NCBI GenBank assembly: GCA_029881255.1
Contig: JAOUMY010000002.1
Span: forward strand, 434,001 to 498,000
Reading direction: 5' to 3'
Source: Gammaproteobacteria bacterium
Lineage (GTDB): Bacteria > Pseudomonadota > Gammaproteobacteria > S012-40
DNA: 64,000 nucleotides
The translations under genes were made by a program, and so were the position numbers. Every line of letters begins with the position of its first letter. Positions within the stretch are counted from its first letter, which is position 1. Positions 49,350-57,957 of this stretch are shown here, piece after piece. Below the pieces are notes generated by a model. It saw only the letters and a program-made list of their open reading frames with translations. It ran no database searches and was not told the DNA's origin.

Positions 49350-50729
49350 TTAGCCTAACATGATTTCGGTCAGAAATGGCACCTCAGCGGCGACGTTGTC
49401 TTTGACTATCGCCTGCATCAGTGTGTCAAGATCCATGTCATAGGATTGGAGAATTTCACGGACGGATACGGGTACTTCGGAGAAATCTTTGCGGAGATTG
49501 GCGCACACAAATCGCGCCAGCCTAAAACAATGCAGATAAGCAATATTCTCGCTGGTTACCGGAATGTCAGAAGATTCACATACCGCAATGCAGGCTTGCG
49601 GAAGATTCCAGGCTTGCAACACGTGAACCGTCACCTGTTCAGGCCGGATTCCCATCAAACCGTCTTCAAGTTCTGGTAATGGCGTTTCGGGCATACCACT
49701 GACGATATGATTGAGAACCGAATACTCACGGGGAAAAAGATGCGCCAGCGTCAAATATCCAATGCTATGCAAAAGACCCGCAAGAAAACTCATCCCTGCC
49801 GTTACCCGTTTCCGCAAAGGCGTGTGCAAGGCGATGTATCGCGATACGATGGCCTCTGAAAGAGAGCTTTCCCATATCGCTTTGACGCCCACTCGTCCTT
49901 CATGTGGCGCGTGAAACTGATGGGAAAACAACATCGCCAGCGCGACGTTAACTGAATCGTCATAACCGATAACGCGGTAAATCGCATCGAATACACTATT
50001 CACATCACCTTGAAACGAATAATGTGCCGAACGCGCCAGAGACACTATGCGCGCCGAGAGTGCCTGATCCTGTTCAACGATTTCCACCAATTCATCAATG
50101 CCTGCCTCATCATTTCCCAATAGACGCAATAGTTGGTGCACAATGCCCGGCATTACTGGTAATGACTTTACCTGCTTTAATTGCGACAATACTTCTGTCT
50201 CTGCAAAAAGCTGGTTACTGTCCCGCGTCGTATCGACATCACTAAGCAAGTGATGAGTCGCCATATCGTCCGATTCCCCGACGGAGTTATCGACTTTTTG
50301 CCTATGCGCAAATGCAAAACCCTTTTTTCCTGGAAACAAGGAGGAAAAGTATTGCGCATCGACACGCACCACATGTTCCCCATCGACTATAAATTCCAGA
50401 AAAGGCCAACTAAACAGACAGCTTTCCACCAGGGTAGGAATATTCCACAGCACGCCTAATGGTGGAACAGAAGTTGTTCCCAGCGTTTGGCTATAACGTG
50501 CGATGCATTCCTGCGTAGCAAAGTCGAGTTTCCGATGCGTAATTTTTCGAATGGCATTGAGATCGATATTGGAATCTTTTGGATAGGCGCTAATTACCAG
50601 CCCTTGCGTGTCACACAATAGGCGTGTATCAATCCGGTATTGGCACTCCTGGTCACCAGCGTACTTAACGACGGAATAATTGATTTTTTGTTTTTGAAAA
50701 TATTGTAATACTTCACCAATAGTCGACAT
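49350..50729 (-). CDS. HDOD-domain protein with YbaK/aaRS-editing-like N-terminal domain
   Basis: This 459-residue cytoplasmic protein begins with a domain (about residues 1-150) whose layout recalls YbaK/EbsC deacylases: YFQKQKINYSVVKY, GLVISAYPKDSNIDLNAIRKIT, LDFATQECIARYSQTLGTTSVPPLG. The second half (about 185-420) is an HDOD domain (VKSLPVMPGIVHQLLRLL... IVEQDQALSARIVSLARSA... GLLHSIGYLTLAHLFP). That fold resembles HD phosphohydrolases but usually lacks catalysis and works in signalling. It is the last gene of a leftward set with the DUF2934 and LpxC-like genes. Ligand unknown. The 247-base gap downstream shows no gene. Confidence 0.8.
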   Translation of the reverse strand: MSTIGEVLQYFQKQKINYSVVKYAGDQECQYRIDTRLLCDTQGLVISAYPKDSNIDLNAIRKITHRKLDFATQECIARYSQTLGTTSVPPLGVLWNIPTLVESCLFSWPFLEFIVDGEHVVRVDAQYFSSLFPGKKGFAFAHRQKVDNSVGESDDMATHHLLSDVDTTRDSNQLFAETEVLSQLKQVKSLPVMPGIVHQLLRLLGNDEAGIDELVEIVEQDQALSARIVSLARSAHYSFQGDVNSVFDAIYRVIGYDDSVNVALAMLFSHQFHAPHEGRVGVKAIWESSLSEAIVSRYIALHTPLRKRVTAGMSFLAGLLHSIGYLTLAHLFPREYSVLNHIVSGMPETPLPELEDGLMGIRPEQVTVHVLQAWNLPQACIAVCESSDIPVTSENIAYLHCFRLARFVCANLRKDFSEVPVSVREILQSYDMDLDTLMQAIVKDNVAAEVPFLTEIMLG

Positions 50730-50813
50730 AAAGTACCGCTAGTGTGGCCGATGTTAATGCGACCCCCAGTCACGCAAGAACTATCTATCTCTCCCGCATC
50801 GGGACAAAACGGC

Positions 50814-51053
50814 TCAGGCACCAATCAAATGATTGATCTCTTGCTCAGCTTCAATCCAATCCTGTTCCGGGCTGCCATTGGCAAATTCACGGCCCATAGC
50901 CTTGAAATACGCCGCCTCTCGGATCATTTGTTGGCGCTTATCATCGTCTACTTCAACATTAGGCTTCGTAATCCTGCTCGTTGCCCGTGGCTTGGTAGTC
51001 GTTGTCTGGCGTGTCGCCTTTACTGTTTTACCGCGCGGTTTGACTGAGGTCAC
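50814..51053 (-). CDS. DUF2934 small protein
   Basis: This 79-residue protein has a basic Thr/Lys-rich N-terminus (about 1-35) and a C-terminal DUF2934-like helix pair: RQQMIREAAYFKAMGREFANGSPEQDWIEAEQEI. DUF2934 proteins are common small proteins of unknown function in Proteobacteria. It lies between the LpxC-like gene (75 bases upstream) and the HDOD gene (84 bases downstream), all on the minus strand. AGGAGG-like sequence (AAGGAGGG) is just upstream of the start. Confidence 0.75.
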   Translation of the reverse strand: MTSVKPRGKTVKATRQTTTTKPRATSRITKPNVEVDDDKRQQMIREAAYFKAMGREFANGSPEQDWIEAEQEINHLIGA

Positions 51054-51128
51054 TTGTGTACCCTCCTTGTAGTGAGATTCCTCTCTTAGTATAGGAACCT
51101 CTTCTCACAAATTCGAATCCGTTCGAAT

Positions 51129-51959
51129 TTAAATTGCACGTATTCTGTCGCGACGGTCCACGTCGTCAACATTTTCACTACCACTCGTCAGATCGCGAAG
51201 CACTGATAAATGCAGTGACATATCCGCATCAAACGCCGTGTAACAACCGTCGAACCAGGTATAGGTCAGTGAAAGCGCTGACAATACCCGTACGACCATG
51301 TGATTTAGCTGGGATCTCTGAGCAACATTGCGCATGTTCCGCGCTGCCTGCTCACTGAATCTTGCATTACTGATATCAACATCAGCCACATCCTGCGCAT
51401 GACTGAGCTCACTGACAAATACGGCTGGTGACACATCGACAACCGCGCTGGAACGATGCACAGATGCTGCGGATTCACCCAAGGTATTGATACAGGCGAC
51501 GCGCAGGCCATTAAAGCTATTGATACGAACCCAACTGTTATTCCGCTTTTTCAATAGCGATTCTTGAAATCTTATCTGCGGCAATTCGGCGCATTGTTCT
51601 TTAAAGCCCGCTGCACGCAGCAAGAATAGAAATCCAGCGGCACTGCTCGTCAGGCGTGGTAAACAATCACCATCTACGTCAACATACAGATTGCAAACCC
51701 CCATCGCGTAACAGGTGGCCAATAAATGTTCAACATCTGCCATCGTTTGTCCATGATCGGTCAAAACCAGGTGATTGTTTTCTACAGTCGCCGTATTCAA
51801 ACCCGCACGTATTTGAATGGGTTTACCAGAATTTGTCTTGCCTCGGAAAATTATGCCGGTGTTTTCAGGCGCGGGTGAAAGACGCATATTAATTGTCTCC
51901 CCGCCATCGCGTCCTCGTCCGCGGGCCTTTATGGTATTCACTATTGTTTTTTGTCTCAT
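51129..51959 (-). CDS. LpxC-like protein lacking key catalytic residues (probable pseudoenzyme)
   Basis: This 276-residue protein lines up along its length with LpxC, the zinc deacetylase committing lipid A synthesis. Shared stretches are RQKTIVNTIKARGRG, RLSPAPENTGIIFR, VEHLLATCYAMGVCNLYVDV and SSAAGFLFLLRAAG. Glu77-His78 (general base and zinc ligand) and His220 (second zinc ligand) remain. The third ligand Asp (E. coli Asp242) is replaced by Arg224, the conserved GxGLHxG motif reads GRGRDGG, and the C-terminal catalytic GHALNN motif is missing. The start has AGGA seven bases upstream and the frame is intact, so it is probably expressed with a non-catalytic role. The true lpxC should lie elsewhere with ftsZ. 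Homology is read by eye. Confidence 0.72.
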   Translation of the reverse strand: MRQKTIVNTIKARGRGRDGGETINMRLSPAPENTGIIFRGKTNSGKPIQIRAGLNTATVENNHLVLTDHGQTMADVEHLLATCYAMGVCNLYVDVDGDCLPRLTSSAAGFLFLLRAAGFKEQCAELPQIRFQESLLKKRNNSWVRINSFNGLRVACINTLGESAASVHRSSAVVDVSPAVFVSELSHAQDVADVDISNARFSEQAARNMRNVAQRSQLNHMVVRVLSALSLTYTWFDGCYTAFDADMSLHLSVLRDLTSGSENVDDVDRRDRIRAI

Positions 51960-52143
51960 GGATGAATCCTTTTTTTACTGGCGATCACCTGACAAGCTCT
52001 ATAGAATTGGCCCTGCCCGGCGATAATATTGCCAAAGGCACGCTATGATCTGCAGAAAACACCTAATATAGAATGTTTGTTTCGACAGCGTCGCAGATAA
52101 CCTTAAGCTAAAAATTGAATTTCAAATTGAAAGAGCAAAATCT

Positions 52144-52464
52144 ATGCTAGATAGCAAACACTGCGTACCTTGCCGTGGCGGCATCCCCCCTCTTGAGGAA
52201 GAACAGGCGCAATCTTTGCTCAAACAAGTACCTAAGTGGGCTTTGATCGATAATGCCACCAAGATTAGACGACGTTTCGCGTTTGACAACTTCGCTGAAA
52301 GTCTGGCGTTCGTGAACAAAGTCGGACAAATTGCAGAAGACGAGGGTCATCATCCTGACATCACCTTCGGTTGGGGATATGCTGAGGTCATTATCTATTC
52401 TCATAAAATTGGCGGTTTGCACGAAAATGATTTTATTCTCGCCCATGCAATTGATAAATTGTAG
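52144..52464 (+). CDS. phhB: 4a-hydroxytetrahydrobiopterin dehydratase (pterin-4a-carbinolamine dehydratase)
   Basis: This 106-residue enzyme dehydrates 4a-hydroxytetrahydropterin, recycling cofactor for phenylalanine hydroxylase; many bacteria carry it without that enzyme. The N-terminus CVPCRGGIPPLEEEQA and the active-site GHHPDITFGWGYAEVIIYSHKIGGLHENDFILA (catalytic His pair in GHHPD and a third His) are typical. It is divergent from the LpxC-like gene across a 184-base gap. No phhA is present in the window. Confidence 0.93.
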   Translation: MLDSKHCVPCRGGIPPLEEEQAQSLLKQVPKWALIDNATKIRRRFAFDNFAESLAFVNKVGQIAEDEGHHPDITFGWGYAEVIIYSHKIGGLHENDFILAHAIDKL

Positions 52465-52521
52465 CCAACTCCCAATATTCCGTATTCAAACCACGACACA
52501 CTCTCAAGCTAAAAATCACCT

Positions 52522-53976
52522 ATGAATCTACTGCTTATGAAACGCCTTGAAAAAAGTGCCCTCTATATATTCACTATTTTATTGCTCGCTATGCCATTCG
52601 CTACGTTGGCATCCGGCGACGCTAAGACGCTGAATCTGACCCAACACACCGTCGGCTTTCTGTCCATTGGCATATTCGTCATCGCCTATCTTTTAGTGAT
52701 GGCGGAAGAATTTACCCACATGCGTAAATCCAAGCCGGTCATATTCGCCGCCGGTCTTATCTGGGGTTTAATCGCCGTAGCCTATTCAGCCAATGGGCTA
52801 GGTCACGAAGCAGAAGCCGCCGTTCGACATAACTTGCTGGAATTTGCCGAACTCTTCCTGTTTTTGCTTGTGGCAATGACTTATATCAACGCCCTGGAAG
52901 AGCGCCAGGTATTCGATGCATTACGTGCCTGGCTTGTTAGTAAGAATTTCAGTTACCGCAAACTTTTCTGGTTAACCGGTACGCTGGCCTTTTTCATTTC
53001 ACCAGTCGCGGATAATCTGACGACTGCATTACTCATGTGCGCAGTACTGCTGTCTGTTGGCGCGGATAGTCCACGTTTTATCGCTATTGGTTGTGTGAAT
53101 ATTGTCGTAGCCGCCAATGCCGGAGGCGCATTTAGCCCATTTGGTGATATCACCACATTAATGGTCTGGCAGAAAGGCATAGTCGATTTCTGGACGTTTT
53201 TCCTGCTGTTCGTACCGTCGGTAGTCAATTTCCTGGTTCCTGCGGCCATAATGCATTTCGCCATACCCAATATCACTCCTCAGGCAGACGGTGAAAACGT
53301 GCAGGTAAGGCGCGGTGGATTTACCATAATTTTTCTATTTTTGTTAACCATAGCGACCGCAGTCAGCTTTCACAATTTCCTGCACATGCCGCCTGTTATC
53401 GGCATGATGACGGGACTTGCCTTTCTGCAGTTCTTTGGCTTCTACTTGCGAAAAACGCATCACCGCGACATGCAATACTCTGAGGATAAAGCGGATCAGA
53501 TGCTTGGAGACGTAATTGCTTTTGACGTGTTCCGGAAAATATCCCGGGCCGAGTGGGACACCTTGTTATTTTTCTACGGCGTGGTGTTATGCGTCGGGGG
53601 GCTGGGTTTTATTGGTTATCTGGCATTAGCCTCGGAAGTCATGTATGGCGACTGGGGAGCTACTACAGCTAACATCATGGTGGGTATACTTTCGGCTATC
53701 GTCGACAATATCCCCGTTATGTTTGCCGTTTTAACGATGCAACCTGACATGTCTATGGGGCAATGGTTGCTGGTGACATTGACCGCCGGCGTTGGTGGTA
53801 GCCTTTTGTCTATTGGATCTGCAGCCGGAGTCGCCTTAATGGGACAATCCCGCGGCAAATATACCTTTTTCTCCCATTTGAAATGGACACCAGCTATTGC
53901 GCTGGGCTATGCCGCGAGTATCGCTGCACACTTATGGATCAATTCCAGTAGTTTTTCAGTTCCTGTTGCTGGATAA
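52522..53976 (+). CDS. nhaD: Na+/H+ antiporter NhaD
   Basis: This 484-residue inner-membrane antiporter of the NhaD group extrudes Na+ in exchange for H+ and is common in marine and halotolerant bacteria. A signal-like N-terminus precedes about twelve helices. Typical segments are TGTLAFFISPVADNLTTALLMCAVLL, AANAGGAFSPFGDITTLMVW and SAIVDNIPVMFAVL, with buried Asp residues (ADN, GD, VDN) that should bind the ion. GSLLSIGSAAGVALMGQSRG near the end is also characteristic. A second in-frame ATG at 52537 is possible; neither has a strong ribosome site. Confidence 0.93.
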   Translation: MNLLLMKRLEKSALYIFTILLLAMPFATLASGDAKTLNLTQHTVGFLSIGIFVIAYLLVMAEEFTHMRKSKPVIFAAGLIWGLIAVAYSANGLGHEAEAAVRHNLLEFAELFLFLLVAMTYINALEERQVFDALRAWLVSKNFSYRKLFWLTGTLAFFISPVADNLTTALLMCAVLLSVGADSPRFIAIGCVNIVVAANAGGAFSPFGDITTLMVWQKGIVDFWTFFLLFVPSVVNFLVPAAIMHFAIPNITPQADGENVQVRRGGFTIIFLFLLTIATAVSFHNFLHMPPVIGMMTGLAFLQFFGFYLRKTHHRDMQYSEDKADQMLGDVIAFDVFRKISRAEWDTLLFFYGVVLCVGGLGFIGYLALASEVMYGDWGATTANIMVGILSAIVDNIPVMFAVLTMQPDMSMGQWLLVTLTAGVGGSLLSIGSAAGVALMGQSRGKYTFFSHLKWTPAIALGYAASIAAHLWINSSSFSVPVAG

Positions 53977-54056
53977 CTAAATATCTAAATTCACTAAACT
54001 AATTACATCACCCTGCCGATCTAGTCCCTGTGAATTCCCTCAGGGACAAACTCGCT

Positions 54057-56447
54057 ATGCAGGAAAACAGACGCCTATCATTGAAAGGAGCAACGATTTT
54101 ATCGATGCTCTTTCTTGGCGTCGTTTCATTAATTCTGATTTTTCTGACTACCGAAATTTATCACCAACTGGTTCTGAAAAATGAATCTCAGAATCTTTCC
54201 GCTATCATTTCGTTTGAAGCAGAGGCAGTTCGTGCCAATCATTTCAAAACAGTCAGCAATCTGTCCGAAGCGATTCAACGGGAGGAAGGATTTCGCAAAG
54301 CCTCCATCAAAGGCGACATCAACACTTTGCAACGCATCATAGAAGCGCAATATACGCAATACTATGTCACTGCAAACGTATTGGATCTAAAACATATCTA
54401 TATTCTCGATCTGAATTACAAGATTATTGCTGGCTCGACTGGAAGCAAACAAATACAACTGGATTTTCCATACTGCACCTCGTTCTTGACTGCTGTGGAA
54501 CAACGCGTCGGTGTTGAACATCTCAAACCAACTAACAATCTCTGTTGGTCAAATGGAAAACAACTAATGTTATCCATTTTTTCTATAGGCACATTTCGAC
54601 CTGGTGGTTACCTGATGTTGGTCACGGATATCGTGGAAGATTACATGGCAATTGAACAGGAACTCAGTTTACCGATTCAATTAAGTCTTGCGGAAGGTGA
54701 AGTAATCTACACCAGTGTCAATTGGGAATCAGTAAATGCAGACAATGACTACATACTAGCGCAGTATACGGAACTCGATCTCGCAGGTCACCCTGGACTG
54801 ACAATAAGCGTTGCCAGAAACTTTCATTCACTCGACTCAAGCCTATCCACACTGCGCTTTTATGCGCTGATCTTTGGTAGCCTGATCACGCTGATTGCCA
54901 TCATGCTGTCTCTGTTCGTCATTACAAAAAACGCATTGATGCCTCTACACAAACTCAACTCTCATTTGCATAAACTGCAGTCGGATAGATCACTATTGGG
55001 AACCACCGTCGAGATACAGGCAAATCCGGAAATCATGCGCATAGCGACCAGTGTCAACTCGCTCAGTCATGAATTGAAGATAGCCTATAGCAATCTGGAA
55101 CGTTTGGCCTATACCGATCCACTAACCGATCTTCCTAATCGCAGTCAATTGCAGAAACAGCTGGAACTATACACCCATCAAGTAGTGGAACGGCAAGTAC
55201 CCTTCACCCTATTTCTAATGGATCTCGATAGATTCAAACAAGTAAATGACACCATCGGCCATCACGCTGGTGACATATTGCTGAAACAAGTCAGTGAACG
55301 CCTTCAAACCGTGCTAAGAAAAACTGACTTGTTAACACGCATTGATGAATGGGAAGTCGAAAAGGCCAAGGAAGCCGATGTCGCCAGACTTGGTGGTGAC
55401 GAATTCGCAGCGATATTGCCGAGCGTGGGCAATGTGAACGATGCCACCGCAATCGCGCAGAAAATTCTGCGTGAGCTTTCCAGCTCTTTCAAAATTGAAG
55501 AATTTGAATTCAGCGTGGGCATTAGTATTGGCATCGTCATTTCTCCCATTCATGGCGCTGAGCCTAGCACCTTGATGCGCAAAGCCGATGTTGCGATGTA
55601 TCACGCCAAGAATCACCAGCTTGGCTACTATGTATATGAACAACATGCGGACAACCACAGTATTGAGATACTAAGCCTGGACAAGGATATCAAACACGCG
55701 GTTGAAAACGACGAGTATGAATTGTTCTATCAACCCAAAATCAGCATGATCTCTGGTCAGGTTTGTGGTGTCGAGGCGCTTATACGTTGGAACAAAGACG
55801 GCAAGATGATATTCCCTGATCAGTTTATCACTCATGCGGAAAAAACCGGCAGTATACACATGATTACTGATTGGGTAATCAATAAGGCCCTGGCAAAGTC
55901 CAAGCGTTGGCATGAAGAAGGTATCGATTTAAGCATTGCGATCAACCTGTCTTCCAAATCACTTTACTCACGCGAAATCACCGAGCGCCTGCTTCGTCAA
56001 ATAAATGAGCACTCTTTCCAACACGGTACGCTTTATCTCGAAATTACCGAATCCAGCCTCATGGCCGATCCCAAGCGATCGGCGAGTTTTCTACGGCAGA
56101 TTCAAAATCAGAACATCAAAATATCGATAGACGACTTCGGCACGGGCTACTCGTCTCTGAGTAAATTGAAAACGCTTCCCGTAGACGAGATAAAAATTGA
56201 TCGTTCATTTGTAATGGATATGCTTGATGATCCCAACGACGCTGTCATCGTTAATTCCATCATCGACCTTGCACACAATATGAACCTGATTGCCGTTGCG
56301 GAAGGCGTGGAAAATCAGGAGATACTGGAAATGCTGCGCGGACTCGGTTGCGATATTATTCAGGGCTATCACATGGGGAAGCCTATGTCTGAACAAGCGC
56401 TAGACGAGTGGCTGTTTAACTCACCATGGGGTCTAAAGAAGTCTTAA
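54057..56447 (+). CDS. Membrane GGDEF-EAL c-di-GMP signalling protein
   Basis: This is about 796 residues from ATG 54057 (AGGGA ten bases upstream; GTG 54030 adds nine). Two membrane helices (about residues 12-32 and 273-297) bracket a periplasmic sensor of about 240 residues that I do not recognise. A HAMP-like linker is followed by GGDEF (about 345-515): RLGGDEF is intact, but a segment of about 16 residues is inserted before it and the RxxD site reads KEAD. The EAL domain (about 535-785) keeps EALIRW, LEITESSLM, SIDDFGTGYSSL, KIDRSFV and EGVE. The phosphodiesterase should be active; cyclase activity is uncertain. Confidence 0.9.
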   Translation: MQENRRLSLKGATILSMLFLGVVSLILIFLTTEIYHQLVLKNESQNLSAIISFEAEAVRANHFKTVSNLSEAIQREEGFRKASIKGDINTLQRIIEAQYTQYYVTANVLDLKHIYILDLNYKIIAGSTGSKQIQLDFPYCTSFLTAVEQRVGVEHLKPTNNLCWSNGKQLMLSIFSIGTFRPGGYLMLVTDIVEDYMAIEQELSLPIQLSLAEGEVIYTSVNWESVNADNDYILAQYTELDLAGHPGLTISVARNFHSLDSSLSTLRFYALIFGSLITLIAIMLSLFVITKNALMPLHKLNSHLHKLQSDRSLLGTTVEIQANPEIMRIATSVNSLSHELKIAYSNLERLAYTDPLTDLPNRSQLQKQLELYTHQVVERQVPFTLFLMDLDRFKQVNDTIGHHAGDILLKQVSERLQTVLRKTDLLTRIDEWEVEKAKEADVARLGGDEFAAILPSVGNVNDATAIAQKILRELSSSFKIEEFEFSVGISIGIVISPIHGAEPSTLMRKADVAMYHAKNHQLGYYVYEQHADNHSIEILSLDKDIKHAVENDEYELFYQPKISMISGQVCGVEALIRWNKDGKMIFPDQFITHAEKTGSIHMITDWVINKALAKSKRWHEEGIDLSIAINLSSKSLYSREITERLLRQINEHSFQHGTLYLEITESSLMADPKRSASFLRQIQNQNIKISIDDFGTGYSSLSKLKTLPVDEIKIDRSFVMDMLDDPNDAVIVNSIIDLAHNMNLIAVAEGVENQEILEMLRGLGCDIIQGYHMGKPMSEQALDEWLFNSPWGLKKS

Positions 56448-56611
56448 GGATTCACCAAATAAGCCACCAGACACATTCAGAATATAGATTGTACTTTTGT
56501 TCAATCCTATCGGCCAAAACACATATGAGAAATTGCTGGTCCGTTTCAATTCTTGTTGCCCGTTTTGATGAAGGGTCTGCATAGGGTTTGCGGGCAACCA
56601 TACAGCTACCC
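56448..56611. other. Intergenic segment after the GGDEF-EAL gene
   Basis: No terminator, RNA or promoter is evident. Together with the doubtful small gene at 56612-56776 it makes a 335-base stretch without a confident gene, between the GGDEF-EAL gene and the convergent dnaQ. Confidence 0.5.
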
Positions 56612-56776
56612 ATGGCCGTGCGTCATGCGCTGGAAAAATCACGTGAACATAGTCGAGCGGACAGAGATATCGAATCTATGCGTGAAGATGTCTCGGAAAA
56701 CCAACGACGCCAGCGTCAGGAAAGGCAAGAATCGCGTGACATGCACGACATGCGTGATGCACGTGGTAATCGATAA
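56612..56776 (+). CDS. Doubtful small, highly charged protein (54 residues)
   Basis: An open frame encodes a protein made almost wholly of Arg, Glu, Asp, Gln, His and Met (for example RRQRQERQESRDMHDM). It would be a single charged helix. Codon choice (CGT, CGC, GAA, GAC) resembles real genes here. There is no ribosome site at ATG 56612; an upstream TTG at 56588 has AAGGG further up. It ends six bases before the convergent dnaQ stop. No family is recognised, and it may be chance. Confidence 0.3.
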   Translation: MAVRHALEKSREHSRADRDIESMREDVSENQRRQRQERQESRDMHDMRDARGNR

Positions 56777-56782
56777 CAACCG

Positions 56783-57520
56783 CTAGTTGCCCGCCGTCAC
56801 TTCCTTATTCCACAAGCATTCACCTCCAGACGCTTTATCGATAGCAATCAAACGCACCTGGTGAGCCTCTAATTCCGCAACGCTTGCACGTAAGACTCGT
56901 AATGGTTTGCGCTCAGCACTCAACTTCGCATAACCAGGCAATCCGTTTTCATCCACTGGATTTGATGAGGAACCGAGTCCTTCAAACGACATTGCGGATT
57001 GTCCACCGGTCATGGCCAGATACACATCGGCGAGAATTTCCGAGTCGAGCAAGGCGCCGTGTAAGTCGCGATGAGAATTGTCTATCTCATAGCGTTTACA
57101 CAAGGCATCGAGATTGTTTTTCTGCCCTGGGTGTAGCTGACGCGCCATTACCAGCGTATCAATTACCTCGCAATGATCAACGACCTTACCCCAATCATCT
57201 CCTAGCAACCCAAATTCATGGTTGATAAATCCAACGTCGAATGGCGCATTGTGGATAATCAGTTCCGCGCCTTTTATATAATCCAGAAACGTCTGTGCGA
57301 CGTCGTGAAAACGTGGTTTATCGGCGAGAAACTCCAAGGTAATACCGTGGACTTCCTGTGCGCCCGCATCGATGTCACGATCTGGTTGCAGGTATTGATG
57401 AAAGTTATTCCCGGTCAATCGACGATTAATAAGTTCGACGGCACCGATCTCGATGATGCGATGTCCTTGCGAAGGCTCAAGACCTGTAGTCTCCGTATCC
57501 AGCACGATCTGTCTCATCAA
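56783..57520 (-). CDS. dnaQ: DNA polymerase III epsilon subunit (proofreading exonuclease)
   Basis: This 3'-5' exonuclease of the replicative polymerase carries Exo I DTETTG (about residues 8-13), Exo [15 protein letters not shown] and Exo IIIe [17 protein letters not shown], with the DEDDh His. The C-terminal part (about 180-245) should bind the alpha subunit. Length is 245. Its ATG overlaps the rnhA stop by four bases (ATGA), so it is translated from the rnhA message. Together with the yafS-like gene this is the familiar gammaproteobacterial set, normally beside mltD. Confidence 0.96.
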   Translation of the reverse strand: MMRQIVLDTETTGLEPSQGHRIIEIGAVELINRRLTGNNFHQYLQPDRDIDAGAQEVHGITLEFLADKPRFHDVAQTFLDYIKGAELIIHNAPFDVGFINHEFGLLGDDWGKVVDHCEVIDTLVMARQLHPGQKNNLDALCKRYEIDNSHRDLHGALLDSEILADVYLAMTGGQSAMSFEGLGSSSNPVDENGLPGYAKLSAERKPLRVLRASVAELEAHQVRLIAIDKASGGECLWNKEVTAGN

Positions 57521-57957
57521 TCCTCCTGCAATTCGTCGATGGCCTTATTCGCCAGGGCGTCGGCGCGTTCATTCTCGGCGTGACCACTATGGCCTTTTAC
57601 CCAATGCCAACTGATTTGATGCCCGGTAACCAACTCGTCCAGTTGTTGCCACAGCTCGGCATTCTTAACCGGTTTCTTACTGGCGTTGCGCCAGCCATTG
57701 CGCTTCCAGTTATGTATCCATTCGGTGATGCCTTGCTTGACGTATTTGGAGTCGGTGGTCACATGGACTTCACAAGGGCGTTTGAGCTGTGCAAGCGAAG
57801 AGATGACTGCCTGTAACTCCATGCGATTATTGGTGGTCAGGGCCTCGCCGCCATAGAGTTCTTTTTCAACTTCACCATAACGCATTAAGGCGCCCCACCC
57901 TCCCGGACCAGGATTACCACGACAGGCACCATCGGTAAAAATATCCACCCGCTGCAT
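57517..57957 (-). CDS. rnhA: Ribonuclease HI
   Basis: This enzyme cuts the RNA strand of RNA-DNA hybrids. ATG 57957 is chosen: it gives 146 residues and the family N-terminus [22 protein letters not shown]. Catalytic residues are Asp in FTDGAC, Glu in NNRMELQAV, Asp in TTDSKYV and the last Asp in [10 protein letters not shown]; the handle region [15 protein letters not shown] is present. Its start shares one base with the stop of the upstream methyltransferase (TAATG). Its end overlaps dnaQ by four bases. Confidence 0.97.
   Translation of the reverse strand: MQRVDIFTDGACRGNPGPGGWGALMRYGEVEKELYGGEALTTNNRMELQAVISSLAQLKRPCEVHVTTDSKYVKQGITEWIHNWKRNGWRNASKKPVKNAELWQQLDELVTGHQISWHWVKGHSGHAENERADALANKAIDELQED

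Noticed and set aside
51109-51130. AT-rich palindrome AAATTCGAA/TTCGAATTT at the end of the LpxC-like gene as a terminator
   Set aside because: It is weak and lacks a U-run on the minus strand; not called as a terminator.
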